Source: JBGLNJ01 sp034434835
GTDB lineage: Bacteria > Chloroflexota > Anaerolineae > Fen-1058
Assembly: GCA_034434835.1 (NCBI GenBank)
Contig: DAOTXX010000078.1
Location: 79,305 to 143,304 of the forward strand
Length of the DNA: 64,000 nucleotides
Reading direction: 5' to 3'
In this document: positions 48,663 to 58,664 of the stretch, piece by piece
How the letters are laid out: each line of letters opens with the position of its first letter
Numbering within the stretch: position 1 is the first letter of the stretch
Notes under the pieces: generated by a model
Databases searched by the model: none
What the model saw: the letters and a program-made list of their open reading frames with translations, nothing else
Told to the model about the DNA's origin: nothing
Translations under genes and position numbers: made by a program

Positions 48663-51509
48663 TTACAGTTGCGCGACCGGCAGCAAGAGGGTAAAGGTCG
48701 TGCCGGCGCCGACCTGGCTGGACACCGTGATCTGACCGCCGTTCGCCTGGACGATCCCATAGCTGATGGACAGACCCAGCGCAGCTTTGGGAGCCGCCGG
48801 GGTGGCCTGATCGGCGCGCGTCGTCACGAATGGCTCAAAGACGTGCGGCAGCATGTCGGGCGGGATACCAATGCCCGTGTCGCTGACCTGAATCCGCACG
48901 ACGGGCTGGGGTTCCGCGTCAGGTGACTCGGTGTGATCTGGCCTGGCGCAGACTCGCAGCGTTCCGCCCGTCGTCTCCATCGCGTCAATGGCATTGAGCA
49001 CCAGGTTGAGCAGAATCTGCTTGAGATCGTCGGGGCTGACGCGGACCAGCGGCAGCTCGTCGCCTTCGTCGGTGACCAAATCCTGTTCGGCGGCGATATT
49101 GTAGCGCAGCAATTGCTCGCGTGTCATCTCGATCACCTTGTCCATCGCCACGCGAAGGTCGGCATAGTTCTTTTCCTGATGCACTGGGCGATAAAAGTCG
49201 CGCACGCGCTTGACGATCGCGGCAATCCGCTCGGTTTCTTTTTCCATCACCGCCAGATAACGCAACAGCGGCTCGCGGCGCACGCGCCCTTCCAGCTCTT
49301 CACGGAACAGCTCGAGCGCGCCAAGCACTGCCTGGAGAGGATTGTTGAACTCGTGCGAGATCGAGCCGACCAGCCTGCCCAGCGCGGCCATCTTTTCCGC
49401 CTGGATCAATTGCGCCTGCGATTCCTGCCAGCGGCGGAACTGTTCTCGCTCGGCCTGGTGGAGGCGAGCGTTCTCCAAGGCGATCGCGGTTTGATCGGCC
49501 AGGGCCTGCAGGCGGGCGGCGTGCGCCGCCGTGTAAAACCCGACGGTGGAGCTGGCCAGGCCCAGAAAGCCGATCACCTGTCCCTTGATTCGGATCGGCG
49601 CCGAGACATACGAGCGTATCCAATCTGTGCCGGGGAATTGCGCCCAGTCAGAATAAGTCTGGACATCCGGGATCACCACCGGTTGGCGGGTCTCGAACAT
49701 CTCGCGCAGGTGGCGCACCTGGGTGAGCGGCAGGGTCAGTTCCCTGAGCTGGCTGTACGCCTCGTGTTCGGGAGAGCCTCTGCATTTGGCGCAGCGGACC
49801 AGGCCGGATTCGACCCGCAGGATCATCGCCATCTCGTTCGGCACCACACTGCCGATCTGATCGAGCAGCCGCTCGAGCACGGCCTCGGCGTCAAGCGTGG
49901 CGGCCAGCGTCGCGCCGATGTCGCGCAAAGTCTCGGCCAGGTCGCGTTGTTCCTGCTCGGCCTGAAAGAGCCGGGCGTTTGCCAGGGCCAGGGCCGCCTG
50001 GTTGGCAAACACACTCAGCCGGTCGGCGTCGGCTTGCCCGAACTGGTTGGGCGTGGCGCTGTTGACATTGATGAAGCCCAGCACCCGGCCGTGCACCCGC
50101 AGGGGTGCGCTGACCCGCGAGCGTATCCACTGGGTGGGCGCAAAGCGCTTCCAGCGCGGGTCGGCGTGTGTGTCAGGGATGCAAGACGGCTCGCCCGTGG
50201 CGATCATTTTGGGCAAGTCATATAGGTCAACGATGGTCGAGGTAAACGTTGCGATAAATTGCTGCGCGTTGAACCGCTCATAGCCGCGCCAGCGGGCGAC
50301 GCGCACCCGATCGCCCTCGACGAGCATAATGTCGGCCGCATCGTGGGGCACCACACGGCTGATCTGCTGGAGGATGTCATCGAGCACAGAGCCGGTGTCC
50401 AGCATAGTCGCCAGCCGCGCACCGGTCTCCCGCAAGGTCTCGGCCAATTCGCGCTGTTCCCGCTCGGCCTGGTATAGCCGGGCGTTCTCGATGGCGATGG
50501 CGGCCTGATCTGCAAACAGGCTGACCAACTGCATCTCGTCCGGGCTGAATGGATCCTGTTTCATATCGTCGGTGACGTTGATCACGCCGACGACCTGGTC
50601 CCCGACTTTGAGGGGCACGCCCAGCACCAGCCGGAAGGTAATGGAGTCGTACACGCGCGCCTTGCCTTCCCAATGGCTATAGTCTTGCACCATCATGGGC
50701 TGGCCGGTCTGGGCGACGCGGCCCGAAAGGCCTTCACCCAGTCGAAGGACCGTTCCCACAAAGTTGCCTGGCAGGTTATGGGCTACAACGAGTTCCAGGG
50801 TTTGGCCGTCGGGCCGGAGCAAATATAACCCCCCCATGCGCGCGCCCAACAGCCCGGTCGCCCGTTCGACAATCGCGCGCAGCAACCTCGAGAGATCGGG
50901 TTGGGTCTGGATCTCTAATGAGGTTTCATACAACGCCGCCATCTCCCGCGCGCGCTGCGCCAGGGCCCGTTCCATTCGTTGGCGCTCTTCCACCTGGCGT
51001 TCCAACTCGCGATGCCCCTGGGCGTTCTTGAGAGCGGTTGCGGCAAAGGCGGCAAACGCCTCGGCCAAAACGAGTTCTTTTTCCGTGAAAGAGTTTCCAG
51101 GACGGTCGAGGCGCATGGCGCCCAGAACTTGATCGCCGGCAATGAAGGGTAGAGCCATGACATTCGTTTCTGCTTCGACCGGCGCGCCCGGGATCCGATC
51201 GCCGATGGAGTGGGCTGCGGTATTGTTCACGATCAGCCCTCGCCCGGTTCTGATGGCTTGCCTGACCAGACTGTTCTCGGCCTCGAGTGGCGCGGCGAGG
51301 ATGTCAGCGTTGTGCGGCATTTGCAGAGCGACAACCGGTGTGAGGGTTTGCCCGTCTGCTTCGAGACGATAGATCGCGCCGCCGGAGGCATGGAAGAGCT
51401 GCCTGGCCTCGATGCTGATACGGGTCAGGACCTCTTTCGCATCAAGGGTGGCCATGAGGCGACAGGCCATTTCGAGGAGTTGAGCCTGGGTAGAGTTCTG
51501 CTCATTCAT
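48663..51509 (-). CDS. Sensor histidine kinase: four GAF domains and NtrB-like core
   Basis: About 948 residues, cytoplasmic. Four GAF domains fill residues 25-690, the third and fourth being one subfamily (IRSRVSAPLRVHG and IRSYVSAPIRIKG). The HisKA has GSISHEFNNPLQAV, and the HATPase has LNLVLNAIDAME, SDTGIGIPPDM and GLSISYGIVQANGG. This core is of the NtrB type, unlike the other five kinases in the operon. Start ATG 51509; the frame is open to 51938 but that part overlaps the next kinase gene in another frame and looks non-coding. It begins 31 bp after the previous gene. Confidence 0.92.
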   Translation of the reverse strand: MNEQNSTQAQLLEMACRLMATLDAKEVLTRISIEARQLFHASGGAIYRLEADGQTLTPVVALQMPHNADILAAPLEAENSLVRQAIRTGRGLIVNNTAAHSIGDRIPGAPVEAETNVMALPFIAGDQVLGAMRLDRPGNSFTEKELVLAEAFAAFAATALKNAQGHRELERQVEERQRMERALAQRAREMAALYETSLEIQTQPDLSRLLRAIVERATGLLGARMGGLYLLRPDGQTLELVVAHNLPGNFVGTVLRLGEGLSGRVAQTGQPMMVQDYSHWEGKARVYDSITFRLVLGVPLKVGDQVVGVINVTDDMKQDPFSPDEMQLVSLFADQAAIAIENARLYQAEREQRELAETLRETGARLATMLDTGSVLDDILQQISRVVPHDAADIMLVEGDRVRVARWRGYERFNAQQFIATFTSTIVDLYDLPKMIATGEPSCIPDTHADPRWKRFAPTQWIRSRVSAPLRVHGRVLGFINVNSATPNQFGQADADRLSVFANQAALALANARLFQAEQEQRDLAETLRDIGATLAATLDAEAVLERLLDQIGSVVPNEMAMILRVESGLVRCAKCRGSPEHEAYSQLRELTLPLTQVRHLREMFETRQPVVIPDVQTYSDWAQFPGTDWIRSYVSAPIRIKGQVIGFLGLASSTVGFYTAAHAARLQALADQTAIALENARLHQAEREQFRRWQESQAQLIQAEKMAALGRLVGSISHEFNNPLQAVLGALELFREELEGRVRREPLLRYLAVMEKETERIAAIVKRVRDFYRPVHQEKNYADLRVAMDKVIEMTREQLLRYNIAAEQDLVTDEGDELPLVRVSPDDLKQILLNLVLNAIDAMETTGGTLRVCARPDHTESPDAEPQPVVRIQVSDTGIGIPPDMLPHVFEPFVTTRADQATPAAPKAALGLSISYGIVQANGGQITVSSQVGAGTTFTLLLPVAQL

Positions 51510-51540
51510 GACGATCGTTCCGGCAGTCGGGGGAAACAGG

Positions 51541-53283
51541 TCAGGCAGTACTGGTTGCAAGGGGCAAGGTGAAGAAAAAGACTGCTCCCTGTCCCGGCAC
51601 GCCCGCACTTTCCACGCCGACTTGCCCGCCCAGTTTTTCGACGATACGCTGGGCGATGGACAGTCCCAGCCCATAGCCTTGAGCGCGCACCTGGTCGAGC
51701 CGCGTAAAGGGCTTGAACAGCCTGGCCTGGTTCTCTGGAGTGAGGCCATTCCCGTTGTCGCGTACCCAAAAGCGGACGGTCCCATCGGACTGGGAGGTGG
51801 CCCCCAGCTCCACCCGCGGAGGGCGTCCGCCGTACTTGATGGCATTGCTGAGATAGTTGACCCACACCTGTTCGATCCAGGGGCCATAGCCCATCGCCTG
51901 CGGCCATGCGCTCGGATCGAGGGTGACGATGTCGGCATGGTATTGCTCGATCATATCGGCCAGGCGCTGCTGGGCCTGGGCCACGATCCCGATCATGTCC
52001 AACGGCATGCGCTGCTTGTCTGTTCTGCGCACTTCGCTCAGCAACAGCAGTTCATCCACAATGTTGTTCATTCGATTCGCGCTCTGCCAGATGTTCTGCA
52101 GATACCGCTGCTGTCGCTCGGGTGGCAGCGTAACATAGTCGTGCATCAATGCCTCGGCGAAGCCGATCATGAGCGTCAGGGGGTGCCGGAGGTCGTGGGC
52201 AACCGTGTGGGCGAACGCATCCAGGTCTTCGTTGCGCGCCTGCAGGGTGGCCGCAAAGTCGCGCAACGCTTCGACCAGCAGCGCGTTATCAATCGCAATG
52301 GCGGCAGGGCCAGCGAGTGTTTCAACCAGGGCTTGATCGTGCTCGTCAAACTCGCCGCGCAACTTGTTCACCATTTCCAACACGCCGATCACCGCATCGT
52401 GCACGCGCAGCGGCACGGTCAGCAGCGTGTGGGTCTTGAAACCCGTTCGGTCGTCCACACCCGAATAGAAGCGAGGATCGCTCGGCGCGTCAGCCACGCG
52501 CGCGGTCTTGCCATGATGGGCAACCCAGCCGGCCACCCCTTGCTCGGAGCGAAGGCGCTGCCCAACCAGCAAATGCTCCCGGTCTGGATGAAAGACGGCC
52601 TGGCAGATCAGCTCGCCCGGACGCTCCTTGTCCCACAGCCAGACCGAGCCGCCCTGTGCGCCGACGATCTCGGTTACTGCCTGCAGCAGCCGGCGCATGA
52701 CCTGGCGCAAATCGAGCGTGGAGGTGAGCGTCTGGCTGACCCGGTAAAGCTGAACCAGATCGCGGTTGCTCTGTTGAAAGGCTTGTTCCGCCTGCCGGTA
52801 GGCGGTGATGTCATGGCAGATGCCGCCCACCGCCTGCACCTGATCCTCCTGCCAGATGGGATAGAGCGTGTCGAGGTGAACATGCTCGCCGTCGGGACCT
52901 GTCATGACGTGCTCAAAGCTCACGGACTGCCCGGTCGCCAGAACGCGCTCAAGCTGCTGCTGGTAGAGTTCGGCCAACTCGGGCGAGTAGACCTCGTGGA
53001 GGTGGCGGCCGATGAGCGAGGCGCCACGTTCCAGTCCGAATTGAGCCACGCGGTCGTTGCTGTCCAAATAGGTGCCGTAGCGGTCGAGGCTAAAGATGTG
53101 ATCGGGGAACGACTCGATCAGCGCCTCAATGTGCCCCAACTCTTGCCGGGCAGCGGCGATGTGGTCTTGCGCTTCCGCGATCAAGGCCTGGTGTTCCGGA
53201 GACAAGACCGTTTCGGCCTGTTGTTTCAATGCCTCCAGGCGATCCCGCAAGGCCTCGATTCTCTGCCGGACGGTCGTGTTCAT
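51541..53283 (-). CDS. Sensor histidine kinase: PAS-GAF-HisKA-HATPase (phytochrome-type core)
   Basis: 580 residues, cytoplasmic. An N-terminal coiled coil (about 1-50), a PAS domain (55-165), a GAF domain (175-345), HisKA with FAHTVAHDLRHPLTLM, and HATPase with VNYLSNAIKYGG, VRDNGNGLTP and GYGLGLSIAQRIVEKLGG. The core is very similar to that of the next gene (53307-55145), so the two are tandem duplicates with different sensor parts. No receiver domain. It starts 23 bp after its neighbour. Confidence 0.93.
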   Translation of the reverse strand: MNTTVRQRIEALRDRLEALKQQAETVLSPEHQALIAEAQDHIAAARQELGHIEALIESFPDHIFSLDRYGTYLDSNDRVAQFGLERGASLIGRHLHEVYSPELAELYQQQLERVLATGQSVSFEHVMTGPDGEHVHLDTLYPIWQEDQVQAVGGICHDITAYRQAEQAFQQSNRDLVQLYRVSQTLTSTLDLRQVMRRLLQAVTEIVGAQGGSVWLWDKERPGELICQAVFHPDREHLLVGQRLRSEQGVAGWVAHHGKTARVADAPSDPRFYSGVDDRTGFKTHTLLTVPLRVHDAVIGVLEMVNKLRGEFDEHDQALVETLAGPAAIAIDNALLVEALRDFAATLQARNEDLDAFAHTVAHDLRHPLTLMIGFAEALMHDYVTLPPERQQRYLQNIWQSANRMNNIVDELLLLSEVRRTDKQRMPLDMIGIVAQAQQRLADMIEQYHADIVTLDPSAWPQAMGYGPWIEQVWVNYLSNAIKYGGRPPRVELGATSQSDGTVRFWVRDNGNGLTPENQARLFKPFTRLDQVRAQGYGLGLSIAQRIVEKLGGQVGVESAGVPGQGAVFFFTLPLATSTA

Positions 53284-53306
53284 CGGATGGTCAATTCCTT
53301 CTGGAG

Positions 53307-55145
53307 TCAGTCGGCGGCGGGCAGGGTGAAGAAAAAGGTGCAGCCCTGGCCTGGCTGGCCGGCGCTTTCGACGCCGACTTGACCGCCCAGTTTTGCCACG
53401 ATACGTTGCACAATGGACAGCCCCAGCCCATGTCCTTTGGCACGGATCTGATCGAGCCGCGTGAAGGGAGTGAACAGGCGGGCTTGAGCCTCTGGCGTCA
53501 GTCCGTCTCCGTTGTCACGCACCCAAAAGCGCACCATGCCGTCGGCCTGCCGCGCTGCGCCCAGCTCGACCCGAGGTGGGACACCGCCATACTTGATCGC
53601 GTTACTGACATAGTTGATCCAGACTTCTTCGACCCAGGGAGCGTATCCGATGGCCTCCGGCCACAAGTGAACCTCGGTCGCCTGAATTTCGGCATGGTGT
53701 CTTTGGATCAGATCGGCCAGGCGGTTCATGCTTTCGGCGAGGATGCCGGCCATGTCGAGAGGCGCCAGTTGGGCCTCGGTTTTGCGGACACCCGAAAGCA
53801 GAAGCAGCTCGTCAATGATGTTGTTCATCTTGCGCGCGTTGAGGGCGATGGCTTGCAAGCTCTTTTCCTGGTCCTGGGCTGACATGACCGTGTGATACAT
53901 TTCGAGCGTCTCGGCATGGCCGATGACATTGGTCAGTGGGCTGTTCAAGTCGTGCGCGACCGTGTGAGCAAAGGCGTCCAGTTCTTCGTTGCGCGCCTCC
54001 AATTCGGCAGCGTGTCGCTTGAGCGTTTCGACCAGTCGGGCATTGTCAATCGCGACTGCGGCCGGGGCGGCCAGCAGTTCCAGCAGGGTCTGGTCGTCCT
54101 GGGTGAATCGGTCCACGGCAGTGTCTACGACGTTGATCACACCGATCACTTGCTCCCGGGTCTTGAGTGGGACACTCATCATGGAGCGTACGCGCAGTCC
54201 GCTCCTTTGATCCACGCCGAAAAAGTGTCGTGGGTCCAATTGGACATCGCCTGAGAGCACACTTGCGCCGTGGGTGATGACCCAGCCGGTGATGCCCTGG
54301 CCTGGGGCCAGCCGCCAGCCGCGCACGGCTTTGCTTTGCAGGCCGACTGCGTGGCGACAGACCGGCTCCTGGGTCGTCGGGTCCACCAGCCAGACCGAGC
54401 TGGACGCAATGTTGAGCAGCTTGCACACTTCATTCAACAGGGTGACCAGCACCTGATCAATATCGAGGGTGGAGGTCAGCGCCTGGCTGATTTGGTTGAG
54501 CAACACCAGCTCACGGTTGCGCTGCTGCAATTGCGCTTCGGCCAATCGCCGATCTCGCAATTCCCGCTGGACCGAGTCGTACAATCGAGCGTTTTCCATT
54601 GAGATGGCGGCTTGATTGGCGATGACCTCGAGCATTTGCAGGTCTTGAGGCCCGTAGGCGTTTTCCTGATAGCTCTGCACCGAGATCACGCCGACGATCC
54701 GGTCGCTGGCCAGCATCGGCACGTGCATGGCTGAGGCGCTGCGCCGCGCGACGTTGCCGAAGGCGATGCCGCCATGTTGGACCGGGTCGCCAGGGTGGTT
54801 CACCACAAAAGGCGCTCGGGTGCGAATCACATGACTGGTTGGCCCATGACCCAGCGGCAGGGTGACCGGCTCCAAGGACTCGCCCTCGTCATAGTGAAAC
54901 GGAAAATGCACGGTCCCTTGTTGTTCGTCGTACAGCGCGATGTAAAACGCATCCACCTTTAGCACGCGACTGGCCTGTTGGTAGATCACCCGATAGAGTT
55001 GATCCAGACTCAGGGTCGAGGCCAGCGCCTGGCTGATGACATTCAAGGCCGACATGCGTTCGGCCACCCAGGCTTCCAACTCGGCGAGTCGCGTCCGCAC
55101 CGCGGCCAATTCGTGGACGAGTTCAGCTTTGGTCTGTTGTTTCAC
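53307..55145 (-). CDS. Sensor histidine kinase: two GAF domains and phytochrome-type core
   Basis: 612 residues, cytoplasmic. A short coiled coil (about 1-25), GAF1 (about 30-195), GAF2 (about 210-375), HisKA with FAHTVAHDLNSPLTNVIG, and HATPase with INYVSNAIKYGG, VRDNGDGLTP and GHGLGLSIVQRIVAKLGG. GTG 55145 has GAGGA six bases upstream. Tandem paralogue of 51541-53283. Confidence 0.93.
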   Translation of the reverse strand: MKQQTKAELVHELAAVRTRLAELEAWVAERMSALNVISQALASTLSLDQLYRVIYQQASRVLKVDAFYIALYDEQQGTVHFPFHYDEGESLEPVTLPLGHGPTSHVIRTRAPFVVNHPGDPVQHGGIAFGNVARRSASAMHVPMLASDRIVGVISVQSYQENAYGPQDLQMLEVIANQAAISMENARLYDSVQRELRDRRLAEAQLQQRNRELVLLNQISQALTSTLDIDQVLVTLLNEVCKLLNIASSSVWLVDPTTQEPVCRHAVGLQSKAVRGWRLAPGQGITGWVITHGASVLSGDVQLDPRHFFGVDQRSGLRVRSMMSVPLKTREQVIGVINVVDTAVDRFTQDDQTLLELLAAPAAVAIDNARLVETLKRHAAELEARNEELDAFAHTVAHDLNSPLTNVIGHAETLEMYHTVMSAQDQEKSLQAIALNARKMNNIIDELLLLSGVRKTEAQLAPLDMAGILAESMNRLADLIQRHHAEIQATEVHLWPEAIGYAPWVEEVWINYVSNAIKYGGVPPRVELGAARQADGMVRFWVRDNGDGLTPEAQARLFTPFTRLDQIRAKGHGLGLSIVQRIVAKLGGQVGVESAGQPGQGCTFFFTLPAAD

Positions 55146-55170
55146 GTTGCTTCCTCGAAGGCGGCGTCCG

Positions 55171-58100
55171 TCAGGCTAGTTGTGGCATCATGGCTGTGGC
55201 CAGGCTGAAGGTGAAGGTGGCACCTTCGCCCGGGGCACTTTCGACCCAGATGCGCTGACCGTGCGCTTCGATAGCCAACCGGCAAAAGGCCAATCCCAGC
55301 CCGCTGCCACTCCCTTCTTGCGAACCGGTGACGAACTTTTGAAATAGCCGACTGGAAATTTCAGGCGGGATACCCGGCCCGGTGTCGGACACTGACACCA
55401 GGAGGATCGGACGCCCGGCCTGCTCGTCCATCCTGGCCATCACGCGGACCAGGCCTCCTGCTGGCGTGAATTTGATCGCGTTGCCAATCAGGTTCTGCAG
55501 CACGCGCTGGAGCAATTTGACATCACCCCAGGCCGGCAATAGCGTTGGGGGGGCATCGCTTTCCAGGCCAAGACCTTTTTCGTCTGCCAGGGCGGTCTGG
55601 CTCTGCACGACCTCGAGCATCAAATCGGCGATGCTGAACGCCGTCGGCTCGAGCGGCATCCGTCCGCTCTCCAATCGGCTGACGTCCAAGATGGCATTGA
55701 CCAGATCCAACATTCGGCGGGCGTTGCGCGAAGCAATGTCCAGGAAGGGACGTTGATCGGGTGGTATCTCGCCCATCATGCCGCTGGTCAGGAATCCGAG
55801 CGAGGTCGAGATGGCGCTCAAGGGATTGCGCAGGTCATGCACCATCGTGTGGGTCATGTCCTGTCGCATCCGCTCGACGGCGCGCTCGTCGGTCATGTCG
55901 CGCAGCACCAGCAGCCGCCCCATGGGCCGGGTCCCCACTCGGACGGGCAGAGTTTGCCAGTAAAGCACACGTGAGGTCACCTCGACTTCGCCTTCCGTGG
56001 GCGGCTCGTCGCCGGCCTGAATGCGCTCGATTTCGGTCATCGCCGCCTGGTAGCCCTCTGGGGTGTGGTCGCGCAATTGGTTTGCCACCACACGCATCTT
56101 GATCCCCAGCCAGTCCTCCGGCTGGCCGGGCAGGCGCAGCATTTGCAGCGCCTGCGCGTTGACGACGACGATGCGGCCGTCTATGGTGGTCAGGATGATG
56201 CCGTCACGGCTGGACTCGATCAGCGCCTTCAGGCGACTGCGCTCGCTGATCGTGGTCTGGAACAGTTGCGCATTAGTGATGGCGGTGGCGATCTGATGGC
56301 CGATGCTGGCGAGCAGCGCCATATCGTACGATGAAGCCGGGCGCGGCTGGCGGGCAAACAGGCACATGGCGCCCAGCGATTGCTCTTGCTGCAGCAGCGG
56401 AATGCCAACGTAGGCACGCCAGCCTGGGGTTCCATACACCTCAACCATTCCGCGCAGGGCAGCGGACGTTTCTTGTTCGAGATCGTCAATCAGCACGATC
56501 TCGCGTTGGGCGTGAACATAGGCGCTCAACGTGCCATCCAAGCCGCCCGCGCCAAGTTGTTGGAGTAGGGCCGGGGGCAGGCCTCGGCTCGCCACCAGAT
56601 GCAGGCTTGACGACGACCCATCCATCTCAGTCAAAGCAATCATCCCGGCCTCAAACCTGAGCGAAACAATGGCAGAAGAGAGCGCCTGGGCCAGGACATC
56701 TTCCAGCGCCAGCGAGCGACTGGTCGCTCGGGTGATGGCATATAACCCGCTCAAATCGGTCGCATGACGCTGCACCTGCTGCCGCGCGGTGTGTTCGGCT
56801 TCGAACAACCGCGCCTGCTCGATCCGCAGGGCGACCAGGTTGGCGATCGTCTGAGCCAGTTCGATCTCTTCCGGCGTGAACTGGCGTGGCGCCTGGATGG
56901 CATCGCACCCGATCGTTCCAATGACCTGGTCTCGGACGATCAGCGGCACGAGCAAGATGGAGCAGACACGCTGCCGGGCCATGACCTCGCGCAGGCCCAC
57001 CGTGATCGGATCGCTTTGCACATCCTGGATCATCAAGGGAGCTTTAGTGGTCAGGATATGCTGCAAGGACAGGTTACCTTCGATGGGCAGCTCAATGCCG
57101 ACCGCCGACGAATTGCCCGGCGCAGGATGATCGGCCACGACGGTGAGATGCTGCCGGGTCTGGTCGAATAGCGCCACGCCGATCTGGCTGACGTTCAGGA
57201 CGCGCGTCAGACCGTCCACAGCCGCTTGCAGCACTGCGTTCAATTCGACCGGCTGGTTGATAGCCACCGAGATTTCGTTGATGAGCGCGAGCCGCTGGTT
57301 GCGTTGCTGTGCTTCTTTGAACAGGCGCGCGTTCTCGATCGCAATGGCGGCCTGATCGGCAAATGCCCGCAGCCGCTCGGCGTGTGTCTCGTGGTAAAAA
57401 CCCGGCGTGGCGCTGTTGAGATTCAGAAAGCCGATGGCTTGCCCCTTCATGCGGATCGGCGCAGCGACATACGAACCCAGCCAGCCGGTGGTCCCTAGAG
57501 GAATCCAGTCCGGCGACTGCTGTACCTCGGAGACGACAATGGGCTGCCCGTCTTCGGCCATGCGAAGCAGGTTGGGTACTTGATGCACCGGGAGGCGCAA
57601 GCTTAGAATCTCTTGCTCCAGTCCGGGGGCCACGTGGCGATAGCCTTGCGCCCGCGCGACATGAGCCAGGCCCGTCGCCGCGTCCACCAGCATGATGTTT
57701 GCCGCGTCATGCGGCACGACACGCCCCACGTTCGTCAGGATGCGGTCGAGGACCTGATCGAGGTCCAGCGTGCTGTTGAGGGCGGCCGCAGTATCGCGCA
57801 TGGCCTCGGTGAGCGCGCGCTGTTCTCGCTCAACCTGCTCCAGGCGTTTGCGCTCCGTGATCTCTTCTTTGACGGCTAAAAAGTGGGTGATGTGACCCTG
57901 CGCATCGGTGATCGGCGAAATGACGGCAGACTCCCAGTACAGCTCGCCGTTCTTTTTCTTGTTGAGAAACTCGCCGTGCCATTCGCCGCCGGACGTGATG
58001 GCCTGCCACATCCGCTGATATTCCGCGGGTGGCGTTTGGCCCGATTTGAGGATGCGCGGATTTTGGCCGAGGACCTCTTCTGCGCTATACCCGGTCAACT

Positions 58101-58644
58101 GGGTGAATTTGGGGTTGACGTACACGATGTTGCCCTGGGGATCGGTGATGACGACGGTATCGGGGCTTTGTTCGACCGCGCGCGACAACTGGCGCAGTTT
58201 TTCTTCGACTTGTTTTTGTCCGGTGATGTCGCGCAGGACGATGAGCTGGCCGGTGAAGCGACCGCGCCGATCGTGCAGGGGGGAGAGCCTCAACTCCAGG
58301 TCACGTGGGGCAGCTTGGCCCACCTGGATTTCGACCTGCGCCGGTCGCGTCTCGCGCAACCGCGCGACCAAGTCAGGCCAGGTCGCCAGGACAACTTCTG
58401 CCGGCTGCCCGATGTGGGCGGCGTTCAACCCGATGAGCTGTTGCGCCGCCGGGCTGATGTCCGCGATATGGTTCTGAGCATCCAGCACCAGCGCACCGTT
58501 GCCCAGGTTCTCACTCAGCAGGTCGCGGGCTGCCACAAGGCCGCCGGGCGTGACGCGCCTTTGCCGCGCCCATAGCGTGAGGGCGAGCGCGACGCTGGAA
58601 ATCATAACAAGGGCGGCGATATAGGCCTGAGTTTGCCAGCTCAT
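55171..58644 (-). CDS. Membrane-anchored sensor histidine kinase: PAS2-GAF3-PAS-HisKA-HATPase
   Basis: 1157 residues with one N-terminal transmembrane helix (about 5-24). Then two PAS domains (about 40-150 and 155-275; the second has YVNPKFTQLTGYSAEEVLGQ), three GAF domains (about 290-790), a PAS domain (about 810-920), HisKA with MVHDLRNPLSAIS, and HATPase with LQNLIGNAIKFTP, SDTGPGIPPE and GSGLGLAFCRLAIEAHG. The first GAF belongs to the same subfamily as GAF3/4 of the 48663-51509 kinase. The last PAS plus core is close to that of the 44705-48553 kinase. No ribosome-binding site is evident at the ATG. Confidence 0.92.
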   Translation of the reverse strand: MSWQTQAYIAALVMISSVALALTLWARQRRVTPGGLVAARDLLSENLGNGALVLDAQNHIADISPAAQQLIGLNAAHIGQPAEVVLATWPDLVARLRETRPAQVEIQVGQAAPRDLELRLSPLHDRRGRFTGQLIVLRDITGQKQVEEKLRQLSRAVEQSPDTVVITDPQGNIVYVNPKFTQLTGYSAEEVLGQNPRILKSGQTPPAEYQRMWQAITSGGEWHGEFLNKKKNGELYWESAVISPITDAQGHITHFLAVKEEITERKRLEQVEREQRALTEAMRDTAAALNSTLDLDQVLDRILTNVGRVVPHDAANIMLVDAATGLAHVARAQGYRHVAPGLEQEILSLRLPVHQVPNLLRMAEDGQPIVVSEVQQSPDWIPLGTTGWLGSYVAAPIRMKGQAIGFLNLNSATPGFYHETHAERLRAFADQAAIAIENARLFKEAQQRNQRLALINEISVAINQPVELNAVLQAAVDGLTRVLNVSQIGVALFDQTRQHLTVVADHPAPGNSSAVGIELPIEGNLSLQHILTTKAPLMIQDVQSDPITVGLREVMARQRVCSILLVPLIVRDQVIGTIGCDAIQAPRQFTPEEIELAQTIANLVALRIEQARLFEAEHTARQQVQRHATDLSGLYAITRATSRSLALEDVLAQALSSAIVSLRFEAGMIALTEMDGSSSSLHLVASRGLPPALLQQLGAGGLDGTLSAYVHAQREIVLIDDLEQETSAALRGMVEVYGTPGWRAYVGIPLLQQEQSLGAMCLFARQPRPASSYDMALLASIGHQIATAITNAQLFQTTISERSRLKALIESSRDGIILTTIDGRIVVVNAQALQMLRLPGQPEDWLGIKMRVVANQLRDHTPEGYQAAMTEIERIQAGDEPPTEGEVEVTSRVLYWQTLPVRVGTRPMGRLLVLRDMTDERAVERMRQDMTHTMVHDLRNPLSAISTSLGFLTSGMMGEIPPDQRPFLDIASRNARRMLDLVNAILDVSRLESGRMPLEPTAFSIADLMLEVVQSQTALADEKGLGLESDAPPTLLPAWGDVKLLQRVLQNLIGNAIKFTPAGGLVRVMARMDEQAGRPILLVSVSDTGPGIPPEISSRLFQKFVTGSQEGSGSGLGLAFCRLAIEAHGQRIWVESAPGEGATFTFSLATAMMPQLA

Positions 58645-58664
58645 CTTAAGAGTGGGTGAGCAAG

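Noticed and set aside
51510..51938. N-terminal extension of the four-GAF kinase (143 residues)
   Set aside because: The extension overlaps the next kinase gene in another frame and reads as Ser/Pro/Arg-rich noise. The ATG at 51509 starts a sensible sequence right after that gene's end.
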